From the NCBI RefSeq assembly GCF_001570365.1, contig NZ_BBYK01000038.1, positions 170,787 through 234,786 of the forward strand: a stretch of DNA of 64,000 nt. The letters are read 5' to 3'. The stretch is from Microtetraspora fusca (lineage in GTDB: Bacteria > Actinomycetota > Actinomycetes > Streptosporangiales > Streptosporangiaceae). The translations under genes and the position numbers were made by a program. The notes under the pieces are model-generated. The model searched no databases and was not told the origin of the DNA. It saw nothing but the letters and a program-made list of their open reading frames with translations. Below are positions 33,116-40,735 of this stretch, piece after piece (within the stretch, counting starts at the first letter, position 1; every line of letters begins with the position of its first letter).

Positions 33116-33984
33116 GGGCGGCCGAGGCGGAGCATCCGCCACGCCGTGCGCCAGGACATCGGCCGGCGCTCGCCGGCGGGCTCGCGCAGCCCCTCGCGGA
33201 AACCCCGGAACCACGCTTTGAGCGACGGCGCCGACCGCTCCCGGAGCAGGGTGAGGACGATCCAGTTGCCCAGGTACAGCGCGGCCAGTGGCCAGGGCAG
33301 GTTCCTGCGCGCCAGCCACACCCGGTTGCGGGCGTTCAGCCGGTAGAAGTCGGCGTGCCGGCTCGGGAGCACCAGCGGGTGGTACATGACGGTCTGCGCG
33401 TCGTACTCGATCCGGTAGCCCTCGCCCAGCAGCCGCCAGGCCAGGTCGGTCTCCTCGTGGGCGTAGAAGAAACGCTCCGGCAGCCCGCCGACCTGCAGGT
33501 AGGCCGAGCGCCTGATCGCGCAGGCGCCGCCGAGGAACGTGGTCACCGGCGAGGAGCGCTCCGGGTCGCCGGCGCGGAGCCGGGGGACGTGCCGCCGCTG
33601 CACCGAGCCGCCGTCGGGGTCCATCACGCGGAAGGAGATCACCGCGAGGTCGGGCTCGGCGGCGAAGCGCTCGCGGACATGCGCGACCAGCTTGTCGTCG
33701 GCGTACCATCCGTCGTCGTCGAGGAACAGCACGACGTCGCCCGAGCACTCCTGGACGCCGCGGTTGCGGCCCATGGGGATGCCCGCGTTGTGGCCGATCC
33801 GCACGGTCTTGACCGCCGCCCCGGAGCCGGGCCGCGGCCGGGCCGCGATCTCCGGCACGTCCGCGCCGTTTCCGACGATCACCACTTCGACGTCGCCGTC
33901 GGTCTGCGTGAGGGCGGACTCGACCGCCCGGTTCAGCTCGGCGACCCTGTTCCCCATGGTGAGGATGACGCACGAAATCTTCAC
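33103..33984 (-). CDS. Family 2 glycosyltransferase
   Basis: 293 residues from the GTG at 33984; a longer start at 34017 would add eleven residues without similarity. The GT2 N-terminus is VKISCVILTMGNRVAELNRA; the nucleotide-sugar Asp motif is VVLFLDDDGWYADDKLVAHV; the acceptor region has TTFLGGACAIRRSAYLQVGG and FFYAHEETDLAWRLLGEG (ED motif with the presumed catalytic base). The C-terminus is amphipathic. This resembles rhamnosyl- or galactosyl-type GT2 enzymes. It is the last gene of the minus-strand cluster that starts at 39180, so it may decorate or prime the polyol-phosphate polymer. Confidence 0.87.
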   Translation of the reverse strand: MKISCVILTMGNRVAELNRAVESALTQTDGDVEVVIVGNGADVPEIAARPRPGSGAAVKTVRIGHNAGIPMGRNRGVQECSGDVVLFLDDDGWYADDKLVAHVRERFAAEPDLAVISFRVMDPDGGSVQRRHVPRLRAGDPERSSPVTTFLGGACAIRRSAYLQVGGLPERFFYAHEETDLAWRLLGEGYRIEYDAQTVMYHPLVLPSRHADFYRLNARNRVWLARRNLPWPLAALYLGNWIVLTLLRERSAPSLKAWFRGFREGLREPAGERRPMSWRTAWRMLRLGRPPIV

Positions 33985-34131
33985 CGCGTCATCGCCTCGA
34001 CGCGTGGCAGCGAGCACACGATTTCATGATCACCGAGTCTGTACGGCCGAACCATCCCGAACCTGTCTGGTTTACTGCGCATCAAGGGTATCGGAACAGT
34101 GACCGAAGCCCCACCAAACACTCGGACGTGG

Positions 34132-34165
34132 CGGGAGGCCTCCCGGTTCCCCGATCCGCCTCCCG
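34132..34165 (-). terminator. Hairpin after the CDP-alcohol phosphotransferase gene
   Basis: CGGGAGGCCTCCCG at 34132-34145 is a perfect 14-base palindrome, and GCCTCCCG recurs at 34158-34165, allowing two alternative stems with CGGGAGGC. It lies 21 bases past the stop of 34187-34945 and about 150 bases before the next gene, so it may terminate or attenuate readthrough. Confidence 0.4.
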
Positions 34166-34186
34166 TAAACGTCGAGAAGTCCGGTG

Positions 34187-34945
34187 TCACGAGAGCCGCC
34201 GCGACGCCAGGATGCTGACGAGATGCAGCACGAGCTGGAGACCCGCGATCACCGCGCATGCGACGGTGAGGATCCGCGTCGCCGGGAACCAGAAGTCGAG
34301 CACCGCCGCCACCACCACGATCAGGGACAGCTCGACGGCCTGGATGACGCGGTGGAAGCGCAGCGCCGCGGCCACCTTCCGCGCCGCGCCGAGCCGGCGC
34401 GACTGGAAGTGCCCGGCGGACGCATCGGTGGCCGCGGTCAGCCCTGAGCGCGCCCGGGCGACGTCGACCAGGTCGGTCTCCGCCTTGATCAGGATCGCGC
34501 CGAGCGCGGCCGCGACGCCGAGCACGGTGTACCAGTCGGGCAGCACCTGCGACGCGCGGAAGCCCAGGCCGATGAGCAGCGCCGCCTCGGCGAGGTAGTG
34601 ACCCACCCGGTCGAGGTAGACCCCGGCGATCGAGGTGCGGCCGGTCCACCGGGCGAGTTCCCCGTCCGAGCAGTCGAGCAGCAGGTAGACCTGGATCAAC
34701 AGCGCGGCGCCGACGGCCGCCCAGAACCCGGGGATCGCCAGCACGGCGCCCGCGAGCACGCCGCACACGATCATCAGGCCGGTGACCTGGTTCGGCGAGA
34801 TCGGGGTCTTGGCCAGCACCCAGGTCGCGTAGATGGACAGTTTCCGCATGTACAGCAGGCCGGCCCAGTGCTCGCCGCTGCGGCGGTCCATGGTGGTCTG
34901 CGGCTGCGCGACCGCGCGCAGCTCAGCGACCGACGGCGCGGACAT
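34187..34945 (-). CDS. CDP-alcohol phosphotransferase family protein with altered catalytic motif
   Basis: 252 residues, about six membrane spans. The family motif D-x2-D-G-x2-A-R-x8-G-x3-D-x3-D is seen in DCSDGELAR plus GVYLDRVGH: every metal-binding Asp is present, but the last Asp, the catalytic base, is His. Family members transfer an alcohol phosphate from a CDP-alcohol to a lipid or polyol acceptor. Its start overlaps the end of the dehydrogenase gene by 23 bases, and a cytidylyltransferase gene is next upstream, so the three probably make, activate and transfer one phospho-alcohol. The ATG at 34945 has no obvious better alternative. Confidence 0.85.
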   Translation of the reverse strand: MSAPSVAELRAVAQPQTTMDRRSGEHWAGLLYMRKLSIYATWVLAKTPISPNQVTGLMIVCGVLAGAVLAIPGFWAAVGAALLIQVYLLLDCSDGELARWTGRTSIAGVYLDRVGHYLAEAALLIGLGFRASQVLPDWYTVLGVAAALGAILIKAETDLVDVARARSGLTAATDASAGHFQSRRLGAARKVAAALRFHRVIQAVELSLIVVVAAVLDFWFPATRILTVACAVIAGLQLVLHLVSILASRRLS

Positions 34946-35981
34946 AGTCCTCCACCCTCGTCCTGACCTCGGTCTCCGACAGGCGGAGGTGTTCGAGGAT
35001 GGTGTATCTGCCGGGCCTGGTCGACGGCGCGAGCATCACCGCTTCGGTGAACTGGTCGACCGTCAGGCCGAGGTCGCCGGGCGTGACGGGCAGCGCGTGC
35101 TGCCGGAGGCAGTCGGTGATCTGATCGAGGCGCCGGCTGTCCTCTCTCAGGAAGAAACAGAACGCCGCGCCCACACCGGCGAGTTCGCCGTGGTTGGACG
35201 TTCCGGGAAAAAGCTGATCCACGGCATGAAGGATCTCATGGTCGCCACCGCTCGAAGGACGGCTCGACCCGGCGACGACCATCGCCATCCCGCTGAGGAT
35301 CAGCGACTCGGCGAGGACGGTGAGGAACCCGTCGGACTCGATCGAGTCGGAGCGGCCCACCACCGCCTCGGCGGCCGTGCGCGCCATGGAGACCGCGACA
35401 CCGTCGATGGGCTCGCCGCGTTCGGCGTTGCCGAGGTGCCAGTCCTCGATGGCGGACAGGTTGCTCAGGACGTCGCCCACCCCGGAGCGGACCAGGGCCG
35501 GCGGCGCGTCCTGGACGAAGTCGAGGTCCACCATGATGGCCAGCGGCATCGGCACCCCGAACGAGGGCTTGCCCCCGTCGTGGACCAGGGAGGCGACGGG
35601 CGAGCAGATGCCGTCGTGCGAGAGGTTGGTGGCGACCGCGACCATCGGGATGCCGGCGAGGGACGCGGCGTACTTGGTCGCGTCGATGGTCTTGCCGCCG
35701 CCGATGCCGATGACCGCCTCGTACGCCCCCTTCCGCAGGTCGGCGCCGAGCGAGATGGCGGCGTCCACCGAGCCGTCGGCCACCCGGAAGACCTGGGCCT
35801 CTCCCAGGGTCGGAGCGATCACCTCGGCGATCTTGTCGCCCTGACTCACTCCGACCGCGACGGCGACGCGGCCCGAGGTGGCGACCCGGCTGTCGGACAG
35901 CAGCGCACCGAGTTGCGCGATCGCGCCCCGCCGTACCTCCATGATCAGAGGGGCGGGGAGCATCCTGGCCAGAATCGGCAA
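34923..35981 (-). CDS. Iron-containing alcohol dehydrogenase family, sn-glycerol-1-phosphate dehydrogenase-like
   Basis: 352 residues, the length of archaeal EgsA. The dinucleotide site is AVIGIGGGKTIDATKYAASL; metal ligands are expected in ATNLSHDGICSPVASL (Asp), SSGGDHEILHAVDQL (His) and GTSNHGELAGVGA (His), all in the places used by glycerol-1-phosphate dehydrogenase. It would reduce dihydroxyacetone phosphate, or a related keto-phosphate, with NAD(P)H. TTG 35981 is chosen as start because TAAGGAG lies six bases upstream. It reads into the CDP-alcohol phosphotransferase gene with a 23-base overlap. In bacteria such enzymes (AraM) are uncommon; here the product is probably activated by the adjacent cytidylyltransferase. 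Confidence 0.82.
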   Translation of the reverse strand: MPILARMLPAPLIMEVRRGAIAQLGALLSDSRVATSGRVAVAVGVSQGDKIAEVIAPTLGEAQVFRVADGSVDAAISLGADLRKGAYEAVIGIGGGKTIDATKYAASLAGIPMVAVATNLSHDGICSPVASLVHDGGKPSFGVPMPLAIMVDLDFVQDAPPALVRSGVGDVLSNLSAIEDWHLGNAERGEPIDGVAVSMARTAAEAVVGRSDSIESDGFLTVLAESLILSGMAMVVAGSSRPSSGGDHEILHAVDQLFPGTSNHGELAGVGAAFCFFLREDSRRLDQITDCLRQHALPVTPGDLGLTVDQFTEAVMLAPSTRPGRYTILEHLRLSETEVRTRVEDYVRAVGR

Positions 35982-36133
35982 GAGGATCTCCTTAGGCGAC
36001 GAGAGCTAGCGCGCCACCGGGCGGGATCTGCCCGGCGGAGCGACGTCCAGGGGGGTGCGTCGCGAGGCGGCGGGGCCACGTCCCCCGCGACATGACGGAG
36101 CGGGGAGCGACCTGGAGCGCGCCGGACCGCGGC

Positions 36134-36865
36134 CTAGTAATGGCACGCGATCTCGCGCGCCTTGGCCAGGTCGTCGTGGTTGTCCACCTCGACCCAGTTG
36201 ACCTTGCCGATCGGGGCGACCGAGATCTTCTCGCCCCGGTCGACCATCTCCTGGTAACCGTCCTCGTAGTAGAGCTGCGGGTCGCGCTCGAACGTGGCGC
36301 GCAGCGCGTCGGCCAGCCGCTCGGCCGCGCCGGGACGGATGAGCGTGGCGCCGATGTACTCGCCGTACGCCTCGGCCGGGTCCATCAGCTTGGTGATGCG
36401 CTTGAGGCTGCCGCCGTTGAGGGTGACCTTCATCTCCTCGTCGGCCAGGACCTTCACGTCGTCGACCGCGAGGAGGATGTCGCTGGTGGCCTCCGCCGAC
36501 AGCAGGGTCTCCTCGACCGAGACCGGGTGCACGGTGTCGCCGTTGACCAGCAGCGCGCCCTGCGCGAAGTGGTCGCGCGCGCACCACAGGGAGTAGGCGT
36601 TGTTCCACTCCTCGGCCTTGTCGTTGTGCACCAGCGTCAGCTTCACGCCGTGTCGCCGCTCCAGCTCCGCCTGGCGCTCCCGTACGGCTCCCGCCTGGTA
36701 GCCGACGATCACCACGACGTCGCGCAGGTCGACCGCGGCGAGGTTGCGCAGGGCGATGTCAAGGATCGTGGTCTCGCCGTCGACCGGCACGAGCGCCTTG
36801 GGCAGCGTGTCGGTGTACGGCCGCAGGCGGCGTCCGGCTCCGGCGGCCAGCACCATTCCCAGCAA
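36134..36865 (-). CDS. Phospho-alcohol cytidylyltransferase (LicC / inositol-1-phosphate cytidylyltransferase-like)
   Basis: 243 residues of NTP-transferase fold. The signature MVLAAGAGRRLRPYTDTLPK opens the protein, VNGDTVHPVSVEETLL supplies the metal-binding Asp, and the EEWNNAYSLWCARD and NWVEVDNHDDLAKAREIA segments are typical of phosphocholine- and inositol-phosphate cytidylyltransferases rather than hexose enzymes. It would form a CDP-alcohol. TTG 36865 is preferred since AGGAG is seven bases upstream; the next ATG (36856) is too far from it. It is followed by the glycerol-1-phosphate dehydrogenase-like and CDP-alcohol phosphotransferase genes on the same strand. Confidence 0.82.
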   Translation of the reverse strand: MLGMVLAAGAGRRLRPYTDTLPKALVPVDGETTILDIALRNLAAVDLRDVVVIVGYQAGAVRERQAELERRHGVKLTLVHNDKAEEWNNAYSLWCARDHFAQGALLVNGDTVHPVSVEETLLSAEATSDILLAVDDVKVLADEEMKVTLNGGSLKRITKLMDPAEAYGEYIGATLIRPGAAERLADALRATFERDPQLYYEDGYQEMVDRGEKISVAPIGKVNWVEVDNHDDLAKAREIACHY

Positions 36866-36997
36866 CGTGCACTCCTAGAGGTCGATCGACTGACAGTAAC
36901 CCCAAAGATTAGTTGCCTTTGTGCCCTGATCGGGTAATCCGTACGCCCGGCGGCGTTCATCCGCGGGGTTCATGCGGCGTGGGCCGTGGCCGCCGGG

Positions 36998-37657
36998 TCA
37001 GTCGCCGACGCCGAGGTCGGCCGCCTCGACGCCCGAGCGCGGCGCCGCGAGCCAGCAGGTCGCGCTCTCCCAGCAGAAGAGGCCCGACAGGTAGAGGCAG
37101 AGCAGCGCGAACATGGCGGTGACCAGGCCGAGGGCGCCTCCGACCGCGACGGCGAGCATCCGGCCGTCCCAGCCGAGCCCGGCCACCGGCAGCCAGGGCG
37201 GCGGATACACGTGCTGGCGCACGCGGTAGACGGTGTCGTAGTGGTGGAACACCACCGCGCCGAGCAGCGCGAAGGTCAGCAGCGGCGGGACGTCGTGCGC
37301 GAAGCCGACGCAGGCCACGAAGCCGTACTCGGTCAGCCGCAGGATCGGCGGGACCAGCCAGTCGAGCCGCCCGTCGTGCCGGTGGGAGCTGCCCGGCCCG
37401 GCGAGCAGCAGGGCGACCGCAGGGGCGAAGACGGCCAGGCCGTCGGTGCCCGCGATGCCGACGAGCAGCAGCACCCCGGTCACGAAGGCCCCCGCGACCG
37501 CGGGCGGCAGCGGCGGGAGCTGGCCCGCGACCAGCGCGCCCATCACCCGGGACAGCATGCCGTCGTCCCGGTAGGCGACGACCGCGCTGCGCGGCACCGG
37601 CGTCATATGTACGGAGACCATGCCCGCTCTCCCGCCCTGTGCGAGACCTGTTGTCAT
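36998..37657 (-). CDS. DUF5941-like membrane protein
   Basis: 219 residues with about five membrane spans and a short histidine/tyrosine-rich loop (VFHHYDTVYRVRQHVYPPPW). The ATG at 37657 overlaps the stop of the CDP-alcohol phosphotransferase gene by four bases (ATGA), so the two proteins are translationally coupled. In other actinomycetes a similar region is, to my knowledge, found fused C-terminally to a CDP-alcohol phosphotransferase (DUF5941); if so, this is the split form and the two chains should act together in the membrane. Function unknown. Confidence 0.6.
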   Translation of the reverse strand: MTTGLAQGGRAGMVSVHMTPVPRSAVVAYRDDGMLSRVMGALVAGQLPPLPPAVAGAFVTGVLLLVGIAGTDGLAVFAPAVALLLAGPGSSHRHDGRLDWLVPPILRLTEYGFVACVGFAHDVPPLLTFALLGAVVFHHYDTVYRVRQHVYPPPWLPVAGLGWDGRMLAVAVGGALGLVTAMFALLCLYLSGLFCWESATCWLAAPRSGVEAADLGVGD

Positions 37658-39180
37658 GTGAGAGACCTGCCGACGCGACCGGCGAGGGTGTACGCGAGCG
37701 CGACCGCGCCCCAGCCGAGCAGGGCGATGAAGGTCACCCTGGCGTTGAACACGGCCGCGGTGACGGCGATGAGCGCCATCCGCTCGCCGATGGGCAGCAC
37801 GACGACCTTCTTCGCCCACCGGGTCGCCGTGCCCAGGTCGAGCCTCCGGGACAGCCCGACCACGCGGCTCGCGACCGTTCCCGGAGGAGCGCCGCGCCCG
37901 TTGCCCCACCGGCGGGGCGACGGATCGTCCAGGCCAGGCAGGTCGGAGGCGACGGAGAGCGGGATCGGCGGACGCTCCTCGCTCCACGCCGCGTCCGCCA
38001 GCGATCCGGCGTACGAGAAGTCGATCATGTGCCGGAGCGCCTGCAGCAGCATGGCGGCGACCGCGAGCGCCCAGATGCCGCCCGGTCCGGTCGCCCCCGC
38101 CGGGACGCTCGCGGCATAGCCGATGGCCAGCCCGGCGTACACGAGGTACTCCTTCACCCGGTCGAAGGTGGCGTCGAGCCAGGCGCCGAGCGGCGAGAAG
38201 CTCCTGGTGTAGCGGGCGAGCTGGCCGTCCACGCAGTCGAGCACGAACGACAGCAGGAGCGCCACCGCACCGGCGATCTGGGCGGTCCGCTCCCCCGCCG
38301 TGAACCAGATCGCGGCCACCACGGCCAGGCCGACCGAGACGCCGGTGACCGCGTTGGGCGCCATGCCCAGCCGCGCGGCGAGCCGTACGAGATGGGGGGA
38401 CCAGGTGCTCACGCAGTAGGTGGTGAACAGGCCGTCGTCGGACTTGACCGCCGCCCGCAGCCGGGCGGCGCGCTCGTCCACCTCGGCCAGGCGGCGCACC
38501 GCCGCGTCCGCCGCCGCCTGGTCCGACGCCCGCGCGCAGTGCAGCCCGCCCAGCGGCGCGGCGTGTACGGGAATCCCGGCGCGCACCAGGCCGGCGAGCA
38601 GCAGGTCGGCCACCTCGCTGTCGCCCGCCCGGCCGAGCCCGCGGTTCTGCGCGAGGTCGGCGAGCTCCTCGGCCACGTCGGCGAGGCCGGCGAGGTGGTC
38701 CTCGCCGACCTGCAGGACGCCGCGGAAGGTGGCGTCCGGCGACTCGACCCGGTGGAAGGAGTTGCCCGCCACCGCGATCCGTCCCCGCTCGGTGCGCACC
38801 GGCGGCAGGAGCGGCCCGGCGGCGCCGGGCGCGACCAGCGCGCGCGAGCCGCGCGAGGGATGCTCCAGCACCGCGGCCAGGGCGTCGGTATGGGCGACGA
38901 GATCGCCGTACAGCACGGCCACGGGACCGCTCGCGGCGCGCGCCGCCTTGGCGACGGCGCGCAGGTCGTCGGCGAGCCCGCCCCCGGTGTCATCGGCCCG
39001 GGCGACGACCTGGACGTCGCGGACGGAGAGCATGCGCAGTTGGGCGGTGAGGCGGTCGAGGAGGGTGACGCTCCCCGACGTGAGACGGGACGCGGGTGTC
39101 GTCGCGAAGACCACGGCGACCGCGCCCGTCGAGGCGCCGGGTGTGGTGCCGGGCGTCTCCCGGGCCGCTGCTGCCGCCAT
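37654..39180 (-). CDS. CDP-alcohol phosphotransferase fused to an N-terminal nucleotidyltransferase-like domain
   Basis: 508 residues from the ATG at 39180, which follows GGGAGACCC; the frame is open further upstream but runs over the promoter of the divergent gene. Residues 15-245 look like a degenerate NTP-transferase-like domain (AVAVVFATTPASRLTSGSVT; GPVAVLYGDLVAHTDALAAV). Residues 255-500 are the membrane CDP-alcohol phosphotransferase with a complete motif: DCVDGQLAR then GAWLDATFDRVKEYL, including the final catalytic Asp. It would transfer a polyol phosphate to a lipid acceptor. It starts the minus-strand cluster and is coupled to the DUF5941-like gene. Intact motif here contrasts with the His variant at 34187-34945. 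Confidence 0.83.
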   Translation of the reverse strand: MAAAAARETPGTTPGASTGAVAVVFATTPASRLTSGSVTLLDRLTAQLRMLSVRDVQVVARADDTGGGLADDLRAVAKAARAASGPVAVLYGDLVAHTDALAAVLEHPSRGSRALVAPGAAGPLLPPVRTERGRIAVAGNSFHRVESPDATFRGVLQVGEDHLAGLADVAEELADLAQNRGLGRAGDSEVADLLLAGLVRAGIPVHAAPLGGLHCARASDQAAADAAVRRLAEVDERAARLRAAVKSDDGLFTTYCVSTWSPHLVRLAARLGMAPNAVTGVSVGLAVVAAIWFTAGERTAQIAGAVALLLSFVLDCVDGQLARYTRSFSPLGAWLDATFDRVKEYLVYAGLAIGYAASVPAGATGPGGIWALAVAAMLLQALRHMIDFSYAGSLADAAWSEERPPIPLSVASDLPGLDDPSPRRWGNGRGAPPGTVASRVVGLSRRLDLGTATRWAKKVVVLPIGERMALIAVTAAVFNARVTFIALLGWGAVALAYTLAGRVGRSLT

Positions 39181-39310
39181 GGGTCTCCCAATCCGCTGGT
39201 GATCGCTTCCGGGTCCACACCGCAACGTAACTGAGTGATCACGGGGTGGCAATGCCATTCGGCAGCGGTTCGCGAACGGCCTGCGGGTATGGTCATTCCG
39301 GGGAGGCATC

Positions 39311-40717
39311 ATGATCGCGAAATCGCGTCTGCGTACGGTCGGAGTCGTGCTGGCCGGCGGGGTCGGCCAGCGGGTGGGGCTGAACACCCCGAAGCAGCTA
39401 CTGAAGATCGCCGGCAGGACGATCCTGGAGCACACGCTCAGCGTGTTCGACGGCCACCCGGAGATCGACGAGGTCGTCGTGCTGATGACCCCCGGCTTCA
39501 CCGACGAGGTCGCCTCCCTGGTCGAGCGGAACGGGTACACGAAGGTCACCAAGATCCTCGAAGGGGGCACGAGCCGCACCGAGACCACGTGGCGCGCGCT
39601 CCAGGCGCTCGGCGACGAGGAGTGCGACGTGCTGCTGCACGACGCGGTCCGCCCGCTCGTCGAGCCGCGCATCATCAGCGACTGCGTGGCCGCGCTCGCC
39701 CGCTACGAGGCGGTGGACGTGGCCATCCCGTCGTCCGACACCGTCGTCGTGGCCGTCCCGGGGCCGCGCGGCGAGATCATCCGCGACATCCCCGACCGCT
39801 CGCGGCTGCGCCGCGGCCAGACCCCGCAGTGCTTCCGGCTGTCGGTCATCCGGGCGGCGTACGAGCGGGCCTTCGCCGACCCCGACTTCGAGAAGCTGCC
39901 CGCGACCGACGACTGCGGCGTCGTGCTGCGCTACCTCCCCGACGTGCCGATCTACATCGTGCCGGGCAGCGAGCACAACATGAAGGTCACCCACCCGGTC
40001 GACGTGTTCATCGCCGACAAGCTCTTCCAGCTCGCCGAGAGCACCGCCCCCGCGCTCACCGAGGAGGGCTACCAGGAGGCGCTGCGCGGCAGGTGCCTGG
40101 TCGTCTTCGGCGGCAGCTACGGCATCGGCGCCGACATCGTGCGGCTCGCCCGCGGCTACGGCGCGACGGTCCACTCCTACTCCCGCACCGTCAACGGCGT
40201 CCGCGTCCAGGACGCCGCCGCGGTCGAGGACGCGCTCGCCCGCGCGTACGCCGAGACGGGCCGCATCGACTACGTGGTCAACACGGCGGCCGTCCTGCAC
40301 ATGGGCAAGCTGGGCGAGGCCGACCACTCCACCATCGAGGAGACGATCGGCGTCAACTACCTCGGCCCGGTCAACATCGCCCGCGCGTCGTTCAAGTACC
40401 TGGCGGAGACGCGCGGCCAGCTCCTGCTGTACACCTCCTCGTCGTACACGCGGGGGCGGGCCGACTACAGCCTCTACTCCTCGACCAAGGCGGCGGTCGT
40501 CAACCTCACCCAGGCGCTCGCCGACGAGTGGGCGGACCAGGGCGTGCGGGTCAACTGCGTCAATCCCGAGCGCACCGCCACACCGATGCGGTTGCGCGCG
40601 TTCGGCGACGAACCCGCCGGAACGCTGCTGTCTCCGGGCGCGGTCGCCCGTACCAGCCTCGACGTGCTCATCTCCCGCCTCACCGGACACGTCATCGACG
40701 TGCGGCTCGCCAGGTGA
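39311..40717 (+). CDS. Bifunctional cytidylyltransferase / SDR reductase, CDP-ribitol synthase (Bcs1/TarI-TarJ-like)
   Basis: 468 residues. Residues 1-235 are an IspD/TarI cytidylyltransferase (GVVLAGGVGQRVGLNTPKQL, LLHDAVRPLV, RLRRGQTPQCFRL, NMKVTHPVDVFIADKL). Residues 245-468 are a short-chain dehydrogenase (VVFGGSYGIGADIVRLARGY for NADPH, TSSSYTRGRADYSLYSSTKA with Ser, Tyr and Lys). This fusion is the arrangement of Haemophilus Bcs1/Acs1, which reduces ribulose 5-phosphate to ribitol 5-phosphate and activates it to CDP-ribitol. GGGGAGG precedes the ATG. The polymerase-like gene follows 18 bases after the stop. A teichoic-acid or related poly(ribitol phosphate) role is likely. Confidence 0.85.
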   Translation: MIAKSRLRTVGVVLAGGVGQRVGLNTPKQLLKIAGRTILEHTLSVFDGHPEIDEVVVLMTPGFTDEVASLVERNGYTKVTKILEGGTSRTETTWRALQALGDEECDVLLHDAVRPLVEPRIISDCVAALARYEAVDVAIPSSDTVVVAVPGPRGEIIRDIPDRSRLRRGQTPQCFRLSVIRAAYERAFADPDFEKLPATDDCGVVLRYLPDVPIYIVPGSEHNMKVTHPVDVFIADKLFQLAESTAPALTEEGYQEALRGRCLVVFGGSYGIGADIVRLARGYGATVHSYSRTVNGVRVQDAAAVEDALARAYAETGRIDYVVNTAAVLHMGKLGEADHSTIEETIGVNYLGPVNIARASFKYLAETRGQLLLYTSSSYTRGRADYSLYSSTKAAVVNLTQALADEWADQGVRVNCVNPERTATPMRLRAFGDEPAGTLLSPGAVARTSLDVLISRLTGHVIDVRLAR

Positions 40718-40735
40718 CTGGGTACGCAGCGATGC

